NCBI GenBank assembly: GCA_002007465.1
Contig: LNAC01000738.1
Coordinates: 694,037 to 758,036, forward strand
Direction: 5' to 3'
Origin: Ailurus styani
Lineage: Eukaryota; Chordata; Mammalia; Carnivora; Ailuridae
DNA: 64,000 nt
The notes under the pieces were generated by a model that worked only from the letters and a program-made list of their open reading frames with translations, did no database searches and was not told where the DNA came from. Each line of letters begins with the position of its first letter. The stretch's first letter is position 1. Made by a program: the position numbers and the translations under genes. Positions 12,425 through 24,999 of this stretch are shown here, one piece after another.

Positions 12425-12550
12425 ATTCAATTCAACAGACAATTATTGAATGCTTATTGTGTGCCAGGCCCATGCTATGTGCTGGGAATACAAAGATAAT
12501 TTGAGACATGGTCCCTGTCCCCATGGAGTTGTACAGATAAGTGGAAAAGT
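12425..12550 (-). repeat. L2 3'-end fragment
   Basis: Antisense L2 wording: 'caattattgaatgcttattg', 'tgtgccaggcccatgctatg', 'tgctgggaatacaaagataa', 'catggtccctgtccccatgg'. Clear match. Confidence 0.85.
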
Positions 12551-12577
12551 CAATAATGTAGTGAACTAGAGTAGTCT

Positions 12578-12602
12578 ATTATAATAATAATATATTATAA
12601 TG
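12578..12602. repeat. (TAA)n short microsatellite
   Basis: Imperfect TAA/TATA run. Confidence 0.7.
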
Positions 12603-12774
12603 CCATAAGCTCTGAGATGCAGGATATAATAGGGCCATGTCGTAACTGTTTTGAGGGGAGTTAATTTTGGGGGGGAAATCATCAGGGAAACCTCTCCTTC
12701 GTTCAGAATTTTATTATCCCACGGAGAAAATTTGTGGAAACTTCCTAAGCTCTTCCAGATGTTTTCTCAACCCA

Positions 12775-13205
12775 CTATAATAATCCTCTATGGTGCCACC
12801 AGAATCTTCTTAGTAAAACACAACTGAAGCCACACCCTTCTTGAAATCATTTAAGGGCTTCCCATCTCCCTCAGGGTAAAACCCCCAGCACCTTGGCCAG
12901 CCGGCTTTCATGACTCACGCTCCTCCATCCCACACTTCAGAATCCTGTCTCCCCTGTCCACAACTATTGCTAAATGACCACCATGCTCCCTCACATTTCG
13001 ATAGTTTCTTTACACATGTTAATCATTCCTGCTCAAAGGTTCTACATCTTACATTCCCTCCAACTCCGATCCCTCCTCCACCTGATGAAATCCTACCTAT
13101 TCTTTGAAATTTACTTCAGCTCCTCTGTGAACCCTCCCTGGCATCCTTCCTGCCCCCCACTGACATACTCCCCACCCAGGGCATTAGGTCCTTCTGACAG
13201 ACAAT
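12775..13205 (+). repeat. L2 3' region fragment
   Basis: Follows the sense L2 3' region: 'aagggcttcccatctccctc', 'agggtaaaacccccagcacc', 'tcctacctattctttgaaat', 'ctcctctgtgaaccctccct'. A 183-codon open frame at 12974-13525 starts inside this fossil and is incidental. Confidence 0.75.
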
Positions 13206-13239
13206 GCTTGTTGGCTAGAGAAACACCCATGCCCAACCC

Positions 13240-13640
13240 CTACTACTATATCAGTCAGGGGACAGGCAGGAAATGGATGGTACATGCAGACTGGGTAATT
13301 TTGAAAAGGGATTGTCTACAAAAGAGTGGCAGTAAAGAAAGCCTAATGAATATGGCAGTACACGCTTGGGGAGGGAATGGGGGGGGCTGGCAACAGGAGG
13401 GCATCTCTGAGCCTGAAAGGATAAGAAGAGCTGGCTATTACCAGCCAAGGAGAGGACAGCCTGACAGAAACTTCAAAATGCAGCCTGCCTGCTGCAGCCA
13501 CACAAGGTTGAAGTCAAGGGAATAGACATCCCAACCAAGATCCCATCTTTCCCTTCCTCAGTTCTGTGCTGCCCATTCACTAAGCCCAAAAGCAAGGTAA
13601 GGAAGCTGTTGATGTCTTATCTGTCAGCCTCCTCATGTAC
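13240..13640. repeat. Possible ancient interspersed repeat, unclassified
   Basis: 'tatcagtcaggggacaggca', 'tgggtaattttgaaaaggga' and 'cccattcactaagcccaaaag' resemble, in order, a diverged mammalian repeat that I recall but cannot name with confidence. The strand is not assigned. Confidence 0.35.
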
Positions 13641-15430
13641 AGAGCAAGGCTTAGAAGACAGATGTAGAATTTCTCTGTTCCCCTCGGGCTGGTGGGAGGT
13701 AAGGGGTGGCATACAACACAGGTTGTGCTTATAAGGAGTCAGTATCGGTCTCCCTTGGGGCCTGAAGAAGGGGTTTCCATGATGAACAAGCTAATCATCA
13801 CTGGCATCTCTTCTCCTCCACACCAAAAGAACTATGGCCACCATCTTGAAACACTGAGGAGGAACCCAAGAAAATCAGAGAGATACTAGCCCTTGTGTCA
13901 TTGGGGTGGTAAGCCCACACCACAGCTTTCTACTTCCAGACTTCCCATGTGAGCAATACAAAATTCTAAGCCACTGTTAATGGTGTTTTCTGTCATTAGT
14001 AAAGGAAAACATTCCTAGCGGATATAGCTTTCTTGTGTTCACTCCTTATTATGGCAAATTCTGTTGGAACTCCGAGTAGGTGACTGTCTTCTCCCCTAGA
14101 ATATGAGTGTGGGGTCAGGGCTGACCCATGGCGGGAACCTAACTGCTGCTGGTGAAGTGAGTCAATGCCTGACCGTGCCCAGCACTGTGGGAATCTAAGC
14201 AGGACGAGGTGCATCCTTACTGTTTCTTCCAAGCTCTCTTTCTTTCCTTTGCCTTATTTTACCCTAAGAAGCTCCCTCACTGCCTTGCTCCCTGTGCGTT
14301 CACATCTTCCCTTTGCCCTCCTATGTCCATCGTATATCAGGCAGACTTGAATTGCACAAATTGTTTGCGTTCTGTTTAATACCCATTTTTTAAAAAACAA
14401 TTCTCACTCTGAGAGAGATGGGCTGATTAATGTACTCAAAATCTCCTGCACTACACAACCGACTCCTTCATCCTTGTTCTATTCATAATGGATAGCCCTT
14501 CTTTCTGCAAATGCGCACAAAGGAGCCGTTCCCCACCAGCATTATTTGTAACTACGGAGCTCGAGGAGGTACGCGATGTCAAGAATGAAAAATTGCTAAA
14601 TTCAAAATTGCTTCTCTCTTTGTTTTAAAGGTGACCTGCAAGTATTTTTTTTTTTAAATGAACTAATTGTAGGATTATATGCTGAATGCCCCAAATGCAG
14701 ACACTGAGAGAAGAACACTCAGCAGATACAGGCTACAAAATACCTGGTATTGTTTCAGAGTCTCCGCAGGGCCAGACTGCTGACTCCCACATTCCCCACA
14801 GCCGTACTAAGGAGACTGACTCAGACGAAGCTCTGCTTTTGAACGGGGACAACGGGGGCATGCAGGACATTTGGTGAGCGGGGCTAGGAACCGGGAGGCC
14901 GTCTCGCTACTTGCCCAATGACCTTGGCCACGTTGCCTGGTCAGCCAACAGCTCAGCTTGCCCAGCTCGGCTAAAAGGGAAGCAGCCCCTTCATTTCCTC
15001 CCACTGAAGGAGAGCTGATGGTTATGACTTTGCGTTTAACGCATGCCTTCCATAAAAAGAGGCTGTCAGAGCTCCAAATTATTTTCCAGATGCACTGAGC
15101 CCACACGAGTCCTGTTTGACTGGAAAAAAAAATCTGGATATGCAGTGAACCTGTCCATATTTCCCATCTCTGAGCTCTCCTCCCTCGGGGACCCAACACA
15201 GCCCGAGACCAGGCTGGAATTTGGAAGATCTCGATTCTTGTCCTGCGCGGAGATGTGAAGACACTCCTCTGGAGTGACTCAGACCCCTCAGGGAGCCATA
15301 ACCTTGGTCAGATCATCTATGATTCTATCCAGAAATGAAATTACACCAAAGAAGGTGTGGGACTTCCCTGTGTGAGTCTGTATGAGGGAAATCACAGAGA
15401 TGCCCTCTCCTGACTCAAGACAGTGCCCTG
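13641..15430. other. Unique sequence, no gene seen
   Basis: No interspersed repeat recognised. A stretch at 14690-15250 has moderately raised CpG for this window and overlapping short open frames on both strands, but no coding family is recognisable. Confidence 0.4.
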
Positions 15431-15600
15431 CAATCAGCCTGAATTTCCACCATTAATACGAATCTCTTCTTCTTATTTACTGTCTCCGGTTACCTGTCAC
15501 CTGTTAAAATGTGCATAACCCTTTTAAGGTAGCACATTAAATTATTTATTATCTCCTATCATACCCTGGGGAGAATGAGTTGTTCAGATTACATTCCAAT
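15430..15600. promoter_or_regulatory. Candidate conserved non-coding block
   Basis: Repeat-free, AT-rich, with compact motif-like words: ACCTGTCACCTGTTAAAATG (paired CACCTG E-boxes around 15496) and a TTAAATTATTTATTAT homeo/fork-head-like run near 15537. Conservation is untested. Confidence 0.25.
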
Positions 15601-16790
15601 GAGAGGACCACTTCAGCAGCGATGGAAGAGCAAGCAGGGTGATTTTGCTCCAGAGGCCAAAGAAGCATAGAAATCAGGGTGGGCTGCACTGGAGAAGGAG
15701 GGCACCCAACATGAGGCATGCCGAGCACCAGGCATTTGCTGATGCCTTTGTTTATTGGATAGGAAGGGCTCTCGCTGCCTCAGACTGTGCTAAGACCAGG
15801 TGATAGGCTGTGAAGTGACTTTCTAATCACAGAGAAGACAAAGAACACTCAAAATCAACTTGACCCACTTCAGAGCCAGCATCCCTTAATTCCACCCCTC
15901 TGGGAGGAGGAAAACCCTGGCTTGGGGATTTGAAGCCACTCAAGCTAGCAGCACTCTGACCAACGGGATGCAACTCCTCTCTTCTCCCACCTCCCAATGT
16001 ACTTGTTTCCACGAGACTGCGAAAGACGCCACGCATCCCTTTCAGTAAGAGGTGTTTGTGCTCTTTACCTGCTGATCTGGAAGCAGTATGGGCCTGGCAA
16101 AGACACTGAAGAGGGAATGTGGCTAAACAAGGAAAATATGAGGGCTAAATAATTATCTTGGCTGTGAAGCGAATTTATCAGACCTTCCATATACAAAAAC
16201 ACAAATAATCAGGGGGCCCAGGCTAAATGGTCCGGCAGAGACCCCACCTTCATCCTCTGAAATCCCTGAGCCCTTGAGACAGACCCATGGGGACTCAATC
16301 CCATCCTCTGCCCTCCACACTCTCCCCCCTGTGGCTGGCTACACCCAGGGCTCTTTCAGACTCTATTTTGTTCAAGTGTTAAATCTCCCAACAGGAAAGG
16401 TTAGTATTGGGGTGGGTAGGGGGGCAGTTTGTTTGGTTTGTTTTTGTTTTCCTATAGAGTAACAGCAATAAAAGCCCAGGTCTAGCCCTCTCGTGAAATT
16501 GTTTGGGTCCTGTCATGTGCACACAGGGAAACCAGCCACTTTCAGAGGGGAGACCATCAGGAAGTGGTATCTCTGGATTTTGAAATGCCAAGCTACTATC
16601 TTCATGCCAAATGGAAATACCATGCTGAACTCTATGCCTTGGGAGCTCAAGACAAATTAAGTTACCGCTGAGGTCCTACCTGGTCATAATCTGCCCACAA
16701 AATGAGCTACAAGCTCAAGCCATACACGATCAGGTAATTCCCACCCTAAACCTAATGAGAAAATAACTCAGAAGCCACCAATGGCTTTTG
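15601..16790. other. Unique sequence, no gene seen
   Basis: No repeat or gene recognised. A G-rich run at about 16410-16427 is not a strict four-run quadruplex. Confidence 0.4.
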
Positions 16791-17340
16791 CCCAAAGAGA
16801 TGAATAATGTGGAGAACCCTTGGCTGCGAGAAGAACAGAAGAAATTAATTGCTGAAGCCTTCCCAGCATGATGAAAGCCAAGAATTATCCCCCGGATCCG
16901 CACTTATAATTTACAACAGCTGCCTCCTTCAGACAGGCCAACGTGACTCTCAGCAGAGCACAAAGCACAGCTGATCTCAGCGATGAATCTGGAGCTGGGT
17001 CAACACTCAGCCACCACTAGAACGCCCCTCCCCGGGCCATCGGCCGCCCCCCAGCCTGCAGCCCCGCACGGGGCCCTCACTCGCCAGGGCCGGCCCTTGC
17101 CCTGCTTACTGTACAATTGTCATAATAACTCTTTCAAAAATTCCACTGGGAGATGGCTGAAGCATAGTCTATTTATTGATATTTTCCAGCCACGAGAAAC
17201 GGAATTGTCACCAATGTATCATGGGAAGAGCATTTTGTGCCATTTTGTGACCTCCCCGCTGGATGGCAACAGGAGGGGCAGAGAACATTATCAGGAGATT
17301 CCTCCGGGGTCAATTCCTACAAGTCAAGGCATTTAAAAAA
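16790..17340. promoter_or_regulatory. Candidate enhancer-like block with a GC/CpG core
   Basis: Repeat-free for about 550 bp. A CpG-richer core at about 17010-17105 (including CCCCGGGCCATCGGCCGCC) is flanked by AT-rich sides carrying homeodomain-like (AAATTAATTG near 16836, TTATAATTTAC near 16904) and palindromic SOX-like (ACAATTGT, 17113-17120) cores. The 117-codon open frame at 16983-17336 has no recognisable family and is more likely chance. Confidence 0.3.
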
Positions 17341-18460
17341 GAATTCAGGCACAAAAGTAAACCTAAAATAAGTGGGGTATGGGCCATGAGGAGAAAATAA
17401 AACTAAAAAGACTGAGGACTGATATGCTAACGATTAAAAATAAACAGCTGTTTTAAGGGCTGGGGAGAGAACTTAGATAAGCAAAGACTCAGAAAGGCAT
17501 GATTTCTTTTAAAAATAAGTAGAGGTTTTGTGTAAAGGAGATCATAACCTTTTGTGACACAGATTTGACAACTTTTTTTTGCTCGCCCATAACCGAAACT
17601 AATATTTCTGTCCAGAGGACTGTTAAAAAACTATGCTTAAAGTCAACTCATCCACCAAACCATTTCTACTCACCTGATTTATAATCTCAAATGCTGAGAA
17701 TTCAGTTTGGAAAAGAACGAAGATTTGGAAAGATTTGGAAAGGACGAAGTTAGTAAGAGCAAGATTTAAGTAATATAAACACGAGCACTGAATAGCAAAA
17801 CATTGTTAATTGGTTTCAAGACTTGCAGCCAGTCTTCATAGTAATGATTTGGAAGAACTGAGCTGCAGATATGGTTGTAGGATCTCGGCAGAGAGCAATT
17901 GAAGACATTGTTACAGACAGGCCCAATTCTTGAGTGGAGCTCCCTTGAGGATATTAATATATCACAATGATTTAATGTCTACCTGAAAGTCTGAAATTAA
18001 TCACATTATTTTCCTTAAAGGGGCAGCTACTCTTAAAGTTGATGTTCCTGAAATAGGAAAGGTACTAAGTTTTATCAGTCATTTATATATTTCTATGGAT
18101 TTCTTTATTAGGTCCTGTTCTAGGAACAAGGAGCACTAGCAAGAAAAAGTCTGGGTGGTCAGTGGATTCACAGAGTCGAGGACAAGCAGGAAGGGGTCAG
18201 AGTAAAACGGGTCGCCCCTTTCAGGGCACTATGTCCTTCCTCAAGTTATCGTACTAACAAAGACTGAGACATTTCAGCACTTGCGTCACATTTTAGTGGT
18301 CATTTAATTCATCAAAACCAAGGGGGCAAGGGATGGGATGACCAGCTTTCCCAGCTCATTGGCCTTATTTCCCAGAGAACTTCCCAATTTGCTCCTGTAC
18401 TGATCACATCTTAGCCCCACAAATAGGGAGAGGGTTCTAACTGCACAGAACAACAGGAGC
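17341..18460. other. Unique AT-rich sequence, no gene seen
   Basis: No repeat family recognised. A small direct duplication (GATTTGGAAA twice) lies near 17730-17752. Confidence 0.4.
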
Positions 18461-18466
18461 TTAGGG

Positions 18467-18488
18467 GTGTGTGTGTGTGTGTGTGTAT
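18467..18488. repeat. (GT)n microsatellite
   Basis: Uninterrupted GT dinucleotide run. Confidence 0.9.
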
Positions 18489-19066
18489 CTAAACTGCCTG
18501 TATGATCCTCGTGAATAATTCAAAGATACATCAAACCTGACCCCATGGATAATTTATGGGCAGTTTCTGCTGTTGTCAATATTTATTCCTCCTACAGTTG
18601 TCTCCTTATCCAATGTACTAGTGATGAAACCACATCCCTGCCTAACCCCCTCAGCTCTCTTTTCCCTTTCACCCAATAAAAAGTGAAGCTCATACTCCAT
18701 AAGCCAACGACCTCCGCCCCAGTATTTGTTAGATATAGGAATCAGACATGGCCTAAGAGACCATCTCCAGGGCACCAAGGACAGACAGGTAAACGGGATT
18801 GCGCAGGACTCAACCTCAACAGTGACGCCATGCGGCAGCCTGAGGAACAGCAACAGTAGACTGGCCGGTAATGTTGGGGGAGGGTAGTATCACATGAGGC
18901 CCAAAGGGGACCACATTCCCCACTCCCATGCCTTCCGCGGAGCCGGCCTCTGTGGCCCCTGCACCAATTCACAGCAGAGGCAGAGGCTGGACTTCCTGTT
19001 GTTGATAAAACATGCAGACACTCCAGCATTCATTGAGAAGTTGATATCATCACCCTCAAATTTATA

Positions 19067-19273
19067 TATTTTTTTTAAAGATTTATTTATTTATTTATTT
19101 CACAGAGGGAGAGAGATCACAAGGAGGCAGAGAGGCAGGCAGAGAGAGAGAGGGGGAAGCAGGCTCCCCGCTGAGCAGGGAGCCCGATGCGGGCCTCGAT
19201 CCCAGGACCCTGAGATCATGACCTGAGCCGAAAGCAGAGGCTTTAACCCACTGAGCCACCCAGGCGCCCCACA
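19067..19273 (-). mobile_element. Can-SINE, mustelid-type, young
   Basis: Reverse-oriented full-length SINE: T-rich end with TTTATTTATTTATT, GA-rich middle, then the complement of the tRNA-like head ending 'GAGCCACCCAGGCGCCCC'. Target-site duplication CTCAAATTTATA at 19055-19066 and 19274-19285. Little divergence from the other mustelid-type copies. Confidence 0.95.
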
Positions 19274-19285
19274 CTCAAATTTATA

Positions 19286-20422
19286 GAAAAAAATCCTTCT
19301 TTTCCACTTCCTGAAAATGATCAAGTCAGCAACTCATGAAATGAGAAAAAAAAACTCAAGTAGCAAAACCAAACCAAACCAAACCCCAAACAGTACCTTC
19401 TGTATCCTCTATTGAGACACCCCTCCTGCCCAGGCTACCGAGTCTTCGGAGGTAGTCTTCTACCTCCTTCAAGGCACCTTTCCCAACATCACCAGCAGGC
19501 TCCCTACTCACCTTCTCCTGCCTTCCCCTCTCACACATCATTAGTTACTCCTACTAGAATATTAACTGCTATTAAGGTGTCAACTGATGGTAGTGACTTT
19601 ACAGAATGTTACTGGGAGCATTAACACTTGTAAAAATGGCTTAGAAAGACAAGGGCCTCCCTCCTGTGGACACCACCTCTCAGTACACTGTCCTGGGAGC
19701 AGCCCTATCTCTTCTTTCATTCACCCGCATAGACGGTTAGATGAGTCAAGGCCTGGCATGCCACCTCTGAACAATGCCATCCTTTGCGGTAAATGACTCT
19801 GGCCTCGGCAAGCCTCATGTTGCACTGTGTCTAAGTCTGGCAGATGTAAATTGTCTTAGAATCATCATTTTTCACTTAGCTGTCATGGTGTCTTTGATGT
19901 AGGAATTTTTCGGGTGTATAAAATTGGGGTTTCCAGTCGATGGGGCAGACTTGCCTAGGATAGCTCCAAGGCTTCCACAGAGGGCTCCGAGTCAGTGTCT
20001 AGAACCAAGATTCCCAATTCTCGCTGGGGGATTTGCTGGAATTCTCAGAAGGGAGGAGACTATTGAGAGCTGCAGAACCTCCACCTTCCTTTGGAAGTTT
20101 TTGAGTCTCCCAGTGTAGGATAGTATGATATTTCAGAGCAACGCTCCTGAAAACTTCCCCTAGTTTTTCCTTATTGTCTAGCACTTCACTAAAATGTTTA
20201 CACATGTCTCACTCCAACCCACCTGAGGCTCCTGACTTGTCTTTGCCCATTGGTAAGGACTCATTCAATGTTTGTTGAGTGACTGTGTAAATCACTAATA
20301 AATAAACAAAAAAAATTAAACTAAGAGGAAAAAAATAAGTGAAACAAATAAGTGAAAAAAAAAAATGAAGCCCGTCGCTTCTGATAGTCACAGAAGGGGA
20401 AAAAAAAAAGGTGTTCACCAAC
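19286..20422. other. Unique sequence, no gene seen
   Basis: Mixed composition with A-rich tracts at about 20300-20365 and 20399-20409. No gene or repeat family recognised. Confidence 0.4.
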
Positions 20423-20432
20423 TTAATCTTCA

Positions 20433-20557
20433 GGGGCACCTGGCTGGCTGGGTCCGTAGATCTGTGACTCTTGACCTCAGGGTTGTAAGTTTGAGCCCCA
20501 CCTTGGGTGTAAAGATTGCTTAAAAACAATATTTTTAAAAAATATTAAAAAATAAAG
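20433..20557 (+). mobile_element. Can-SINE, short old subtype
   Basis: Short tRNA-derived SINE: 'GGGGCACCTGGCTGGCTGGG', 'GACTCTTGACCTCAGGGTTG', 'GTTTGAGCCCCACCTTGGGT', then an A/T-rich tail without the CT-rich middle of younger copies. Target-site duplication TTAATCTTCA at 20423-20432 and 20558-20567. Confidence 0.9.
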
Positions 20558-20888
20558 TTAATCTTCAAAATATGCCCATGGTAAGGAAAGTTTGCAGGAT
20601 TCCCTGTAATAAGGGGCCCGTGAGCTTGGTTAAGAGATTATAGCCATGTAGCCCTGTGATAAGAAAGATAATTGCATAATGTGAGAATCAGTTATTATGT
20701 AAATGCTTACAGAGGCATAAATAACAAATTTCTATACACAGTATTTTAGGAGGCTATGGATTATATACTTGAGCATTGCACAAATCAGTGTACTGAGCGT
20801 GCTTTGCCTGAAGGCTGATGGCATACTGACAACTGTTTCACCCACATATTAAATACCCACAATGGGTCTGTTCCCAAACTGTGTATAA

Positions 20889-21350
20889 TGGCTTGAACTG
20901 TGTTCCAACAGATTTCATATTCTGAGGCCTTCATCCCCAGTACTCAGAATATGACCTTATTTGGTCATATTTGGTCATCTACATTGCAGATGTAACTGGT
21001 TAAAATGAGGTCATACTTGTATAGAGTGAGCCTCTCATCTAATAAGACTGACATCCTTGTAAGAAAGGAAAATTTGGACACAGGCCTGTACACAGGGAGA
21101 ATGAACACAGTGTGAGTAGCAGAGATCAGGGCAATACAGAAGCCAAGGAACACCAAAGGTCACTGACCAATCCCCAGAAGCTAGAAGAAGAGCCTGGAAT
21201 AGATGTTCCCTCAATGCCTTGAACAGGAACCAAGCTAGCTGACACCTTGACTTTAGACTTTCAGCCTTCAGAACTGTGAGAAAATAACTTTCTGCTGTTT
21301 AAAGCCATCCAATTTGTAGTAGTTATGGCAGCTCTAAAAAAGTAATACAT
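20889..21350 (+). repeat. MaLR-type (MLT1-like) solitary LTR
   Basis: Ancient non-autonomous retrovirus-like LTR in sense orientation. Diagnostic order: 'ctcagaatatgaccttattt', 'ttaaaatgaggtcatacttg', 'aaaatttggacacaggcctg', 'cagccttcagaactgtgaga' and a terminal 'tatggcagctctaaaaaagt'. No internal coding region is attached. Confidence 0.85.
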
Positions 21351-21798
21351 TGTGCCACCTCTTGCCCTATGCCTCTCCTCTCAGTTCCCTCACCCCTCAA
21401 TTCAATGGCCCCAGGAATACAAAGGTAGCTCCTCGAAGTGTCAGCCTGAGTGTCTTAGTCAATAATGGCCATAATAAAATCTACCTTCATTCTGCCGAGT
21501 AGGGCTAAGTGTCCACCATGTTGCATTTCCCATGGGCTCTTTTGTGGATGTCCAATTAGTCACCACATTCACTCCTGCTTCAGAGCTCTACCCTGTGGGT
21601 GCCCACCTGGGCATCCTTGGCACAAGCACCAGCACAGCACCTCTCTGTCCATACAGGTAGTATCATTTTACTGTTCTCCAACTTGGGTAACCAAGAATCC
21701 TTCGGAAAAGTGCAATTTATAATGCGTGCAAACCTGGACACCTTCTGAAGAACCCGAGAAGATGTATGCATCTCTGTGACAGAAGGGTACACTGATAG

Positions 21799-21996
21799 GG
21801 CGCCTGGGTGGCTCAGTGGGTTAAAGCCTCTGCCTTCGGCTCAGGTCATGATCTCAGGGTCCTGGGATCGAGGCTCGCATCGGGCTCCCTGCTCAGCGGG
21901 GAGCCTGCTTTCCCCCTCTCTCTCTCTGCCTGCCTCTCTGCCTACTTGTGATCTCTCTCCCTCTGTCAAATAAATAAAATCTTAAAAAAAAAAAAA
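21799..21996 (+). mobile_element. Can-SINE, mustelid-type, young
   Basis: Full-length copy with Pol III A-box-like TGGCTCAGTGG and B-box-like GGGATCGAGGC, a CT-rich middle, AATAAATAAAATCTT and a poly-A tail. Target-site duplication of 18 bp at 21781-21798 and 21997-22014 with two mismatches. Confidence 0.96.
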
Positions 21997-22274
21997 AGAA
22001 GGGTGCACCGATAGACAATATCCACAGAGTGGAGACAGGTGGAAATTGAGCAGTTGGGGTGGGTCATTGTCCATCTCTGAGCCTACGCCAACATTCCAGC
22101 CACAGGCTAATGGTATTATGCAAATCTTATCTAGGATCAAACATCCCAATGAAAGGAAGCTACCCTTCCATTAAACCTTGTCCATGATATATCCCCAATA
22201 AACAAGAAGCTATCAGAGAAAGATCCCTTCCACCACTTGCCAACTTACTTGCCGCAAGAATATCAGCCAGCCAC

Positions 22275-22680
22275 GAAAAACTCATTCAACATTTTGGAGG
22301 ACCTATATGTGCCAGCCATGGTTCTAAGAACTGAGACTATAGCCATGCATGAGAAAACTCTTCTCCTCATGGAACTTATTATTCTAATGGGGGACACACA
22401 GAATAAGCAAGGTATATAAATGGAAATATAGAGTGCGCTAGTGGTATGCACTTAAAATAGGAGTAATGGGAATGTTTAGCAGAAATTATTTTGAAGAGTT
22501 CTGTCTGTTCACTGTACAATCTTAGATGGAGTGCTGGGGGAAGAACTTACTGCAAAGGTGACATTTAAGTAAAGGACTGGAAAATGTGAGGGAGGGAAAC
22601 ACAAAGATATCTAGGGGAAGAACCCTTCAGACAAAGGGGACAGTAAAGGCAAAAGCCCTGGTGGACGTGAAAAATCTAGC
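22275..22680 (-). repeat. L2 3' region, long fragment
   Basis: Antisense L2 over about 400 bp: 'gaggacctatatgtgccagc', 'atggttctaagaactgagac', 'catggaacttattattctaa', then 'tgacatttaagtaaaggact' and 'gacagtaaaggcaaaagccc'. Confidence 0.85.
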
Positions 22681-22749
22681 ACACTCTGTCAACGCAAACT
22701 CAGTGCTACTACAGAAGGAGGTAAAAATCTATACCTAGCAAACTCTTTC

Positions 22750-22948
22750 TTTTTTTTTTTTAAGATTTTATTTATTTCTTTCACAGAGGGAGAGAGATCA
22801 CAAGGAGGCAGAGAGGCAGGCAGAGGGGGGGGGGAAGCAGGCTCCCCGCTGAGCAGGGAGCCCGATGCGGGCCTCGATCCCAGGACCCTGAGATCATGAC
22901 CTGAGCCGAAGGCAGAGGCTTTAACCCACTAAGCCACCCAGGCGCCCA
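22750..22948 (-). mobile_element. Can-SINE, mustelid-type, young
   Basis: Reverse full-length copy with a poly-T end and a short G run in the middle. Target-site duplication CAAACTCTTTC at 22739-22749 and 22949-22959. Confidence 0.95.
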
Positions 22949-22959
22949 CAAACTCTTTC

Positions 22960-24170
22960 AATCCAGAGAAGACAGAAAAAGAAACTAGTTTAACATCCAC
23001 TGAACATGTGACATTCTTCTTTTGTTCCCTGACATAGAATTATTCTTTTGCCTACCCTGGATACATATCTTAGCCCTCAAAAAACAACACAAGTATCCAA
23101 ATTACATAAAAGAAACAAAATTTCTGAGTGAAATTGGTAATAGGGCTGTTTGTTACCAGGCAAGTCCCTGCCTGACAGATTTTAACACAAGGCAACAAAG
23201 AGTGACCAGAAGTGTGCATGTTACAGTAGAAATAGGTGAAGAGAAGTTTTTTTCCCAAGGTTAAAAAAAAAAATTACCTTCCACTAAATATATGGAGCGA
23301 ACTCATTCTAGAATATTCTTGAATATATAGGGATGAAGTGTGGATTTCAAATTAATGCAAAATAATCCCCCCCAAAAAAAGGCCATGTAACCATCAAACC
23401 AGCCCAAATCCACTTGAGGAAATAGACTCCCTCCCAGAGATGCTACAGAAGGGAGTGCCAACACCAAAGTAGCAGCCAAACTAAATGAATCTAGAGGAAA
23501 CTTCTTCTAACTAGACAATTCAAAAATCTCACATTAGCCCATCTTTGTTAGAATTTCCTCATGTTTTTTTTTTTTTTTTTGTAAGCAATTCCTCATATTC
23601 TAACATCTCTTGGCTTTGAGAATGGTGTGGCTAAAGCCACCAACATTCAGCTCATGGTGCCGGGGTTGGTGGGTCTGTCTTCATTTCAGTAACCTGTTTA
23701 AGTCATGGCTGTCATCATCAGGTACCATTTGATATCAAAAACAAAAACAAGTACTGTTGTTGTCCGATGTTAGGCAGTTATGAGAGTTTAGCCCTAATCG
23801 TTTTTCAAAGGTTAACAAGGGTCAGATGGTGGCAAAGGATCACCAAGTATGTTCATTTTTAACAAGTACATTTATAACTTCAGTGGGACACTTTCTGAGA
23901 AATTTCTGCTAACAGAAGATGTAGATTTCCTCAGTACATGTTAATACTATGAATAAGTCTTTCTTCCCTTCTTGAAAATTGCAAATCCCTTTCCTGAGAA
24001 CTCTGCCTCTCATTTGCTTTCGGCGAGGTCATGATTATGATGGCGGAAACAACATTTGCCAGTTCCTTGGCTCATTTACAAATGATTTTTATTAAGACCT
24101 TGCCAATCAAGCAATCATTCACTTATCTGTTTCCTGCATAAGCCATGGCAAAATTCACCTCTCCCTCTAC
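22960..24170. other. Unique sequence, no gene seen
   Basis: AT-rich with a T tract at 23565-23580. No recognisable repeat family or coding signal. Confidence 0.4.
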
Positions 24171-24174
24171 CACA

Positions 24175-24240
24175 TTTTCATATATTATGTTTTCAAGCAA
24201 ATACCAGCCTCTGTACATGGTAGGCCCTCCATCAACGTAA
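24175..24240 (+). repeat. L2-like short fragment
   Basis: 'cagcctctgtacatggtagg' followed by 'ccctccatcaacg' resembles the sense L2/MIR 3' end. Confidence 0.45.
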
Positions 24241-24659
24241 AACAACAATATCTGTGCACCTCTTAGGGAGCTCCAGGATATTAAAAGTTTTTCATTACTT
24301 TCCTCACATTCTCTCTCCAATTCAGCGAAGCCTACCCTATGGGTGTATTTTTTCCCCCTTAAAATGTCTTTATGCCATATCCTTCCATTCTTTGACTGAA
24401 ATTCATTTGTGTTTATTCCTCAAGCTCTTGCACTTATATATTTTATTACAACTTCCTCATATCCTTCCCCATTCCCAAACCTAATCCTTGTCTTCTTTAC
24501 CCTGAGGGCGCCTGCCAATATAACTTCAGGTGAAGCAAATGAAAATACTAGCTTTTGCCCGGGGCTTCAGACTTCCTCCACTAAAATTAAAACATAAAAA
24601 CATTACATGGATATTAATATTATATTCCCTGCCTGGCAAACCTTCTATAACATCCCACC

Positions 24660-24745
24660 CTCTGTCAGTCAACAACATTTTATTGAGTGTCCACTCCGAA
24701 GAGTAAGTTGGTGCCCTTCTGAGGAGAGGCAAAGAAAGAAACAAG
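24660..24745 (-). repeat. L2-like fragment
   Basis: 'cagtcaacaacattttattg' followed by 'agtgtccactccgaagagta' resembles the antisense L2 3' end. Confidence 0.5.
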
Positions 24746-24999
24746 GGCTTTTTTTTTCTTCATTACTAGTAAAAGTTCCCTCTTGTTCTGTTTCCTGATA
24801 CTTGAGATTCCCCCACCCCAGGACCTGTCTCCCAACCTCTGAAGAGACATTTAACACTTACTGTAAGTATCTTGTCCTTCTCAGACACCCATTCTCGCGA
24901 TTTCCCAGAGAACCCTTCACAGCACCTAAAAAAGCAACTAATCCAGGATCAGCCATGCCCGATCAGCTCCCAAGAAAGGTCATATAAGACGTAGTGAAC

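Noticed and set aside
12974..13525. Plus-strand open frame of 183 codons
   Set aside because: It begins inside an L2 fossil and continues into another probable old repeat. The translation has no domain-like pattern.
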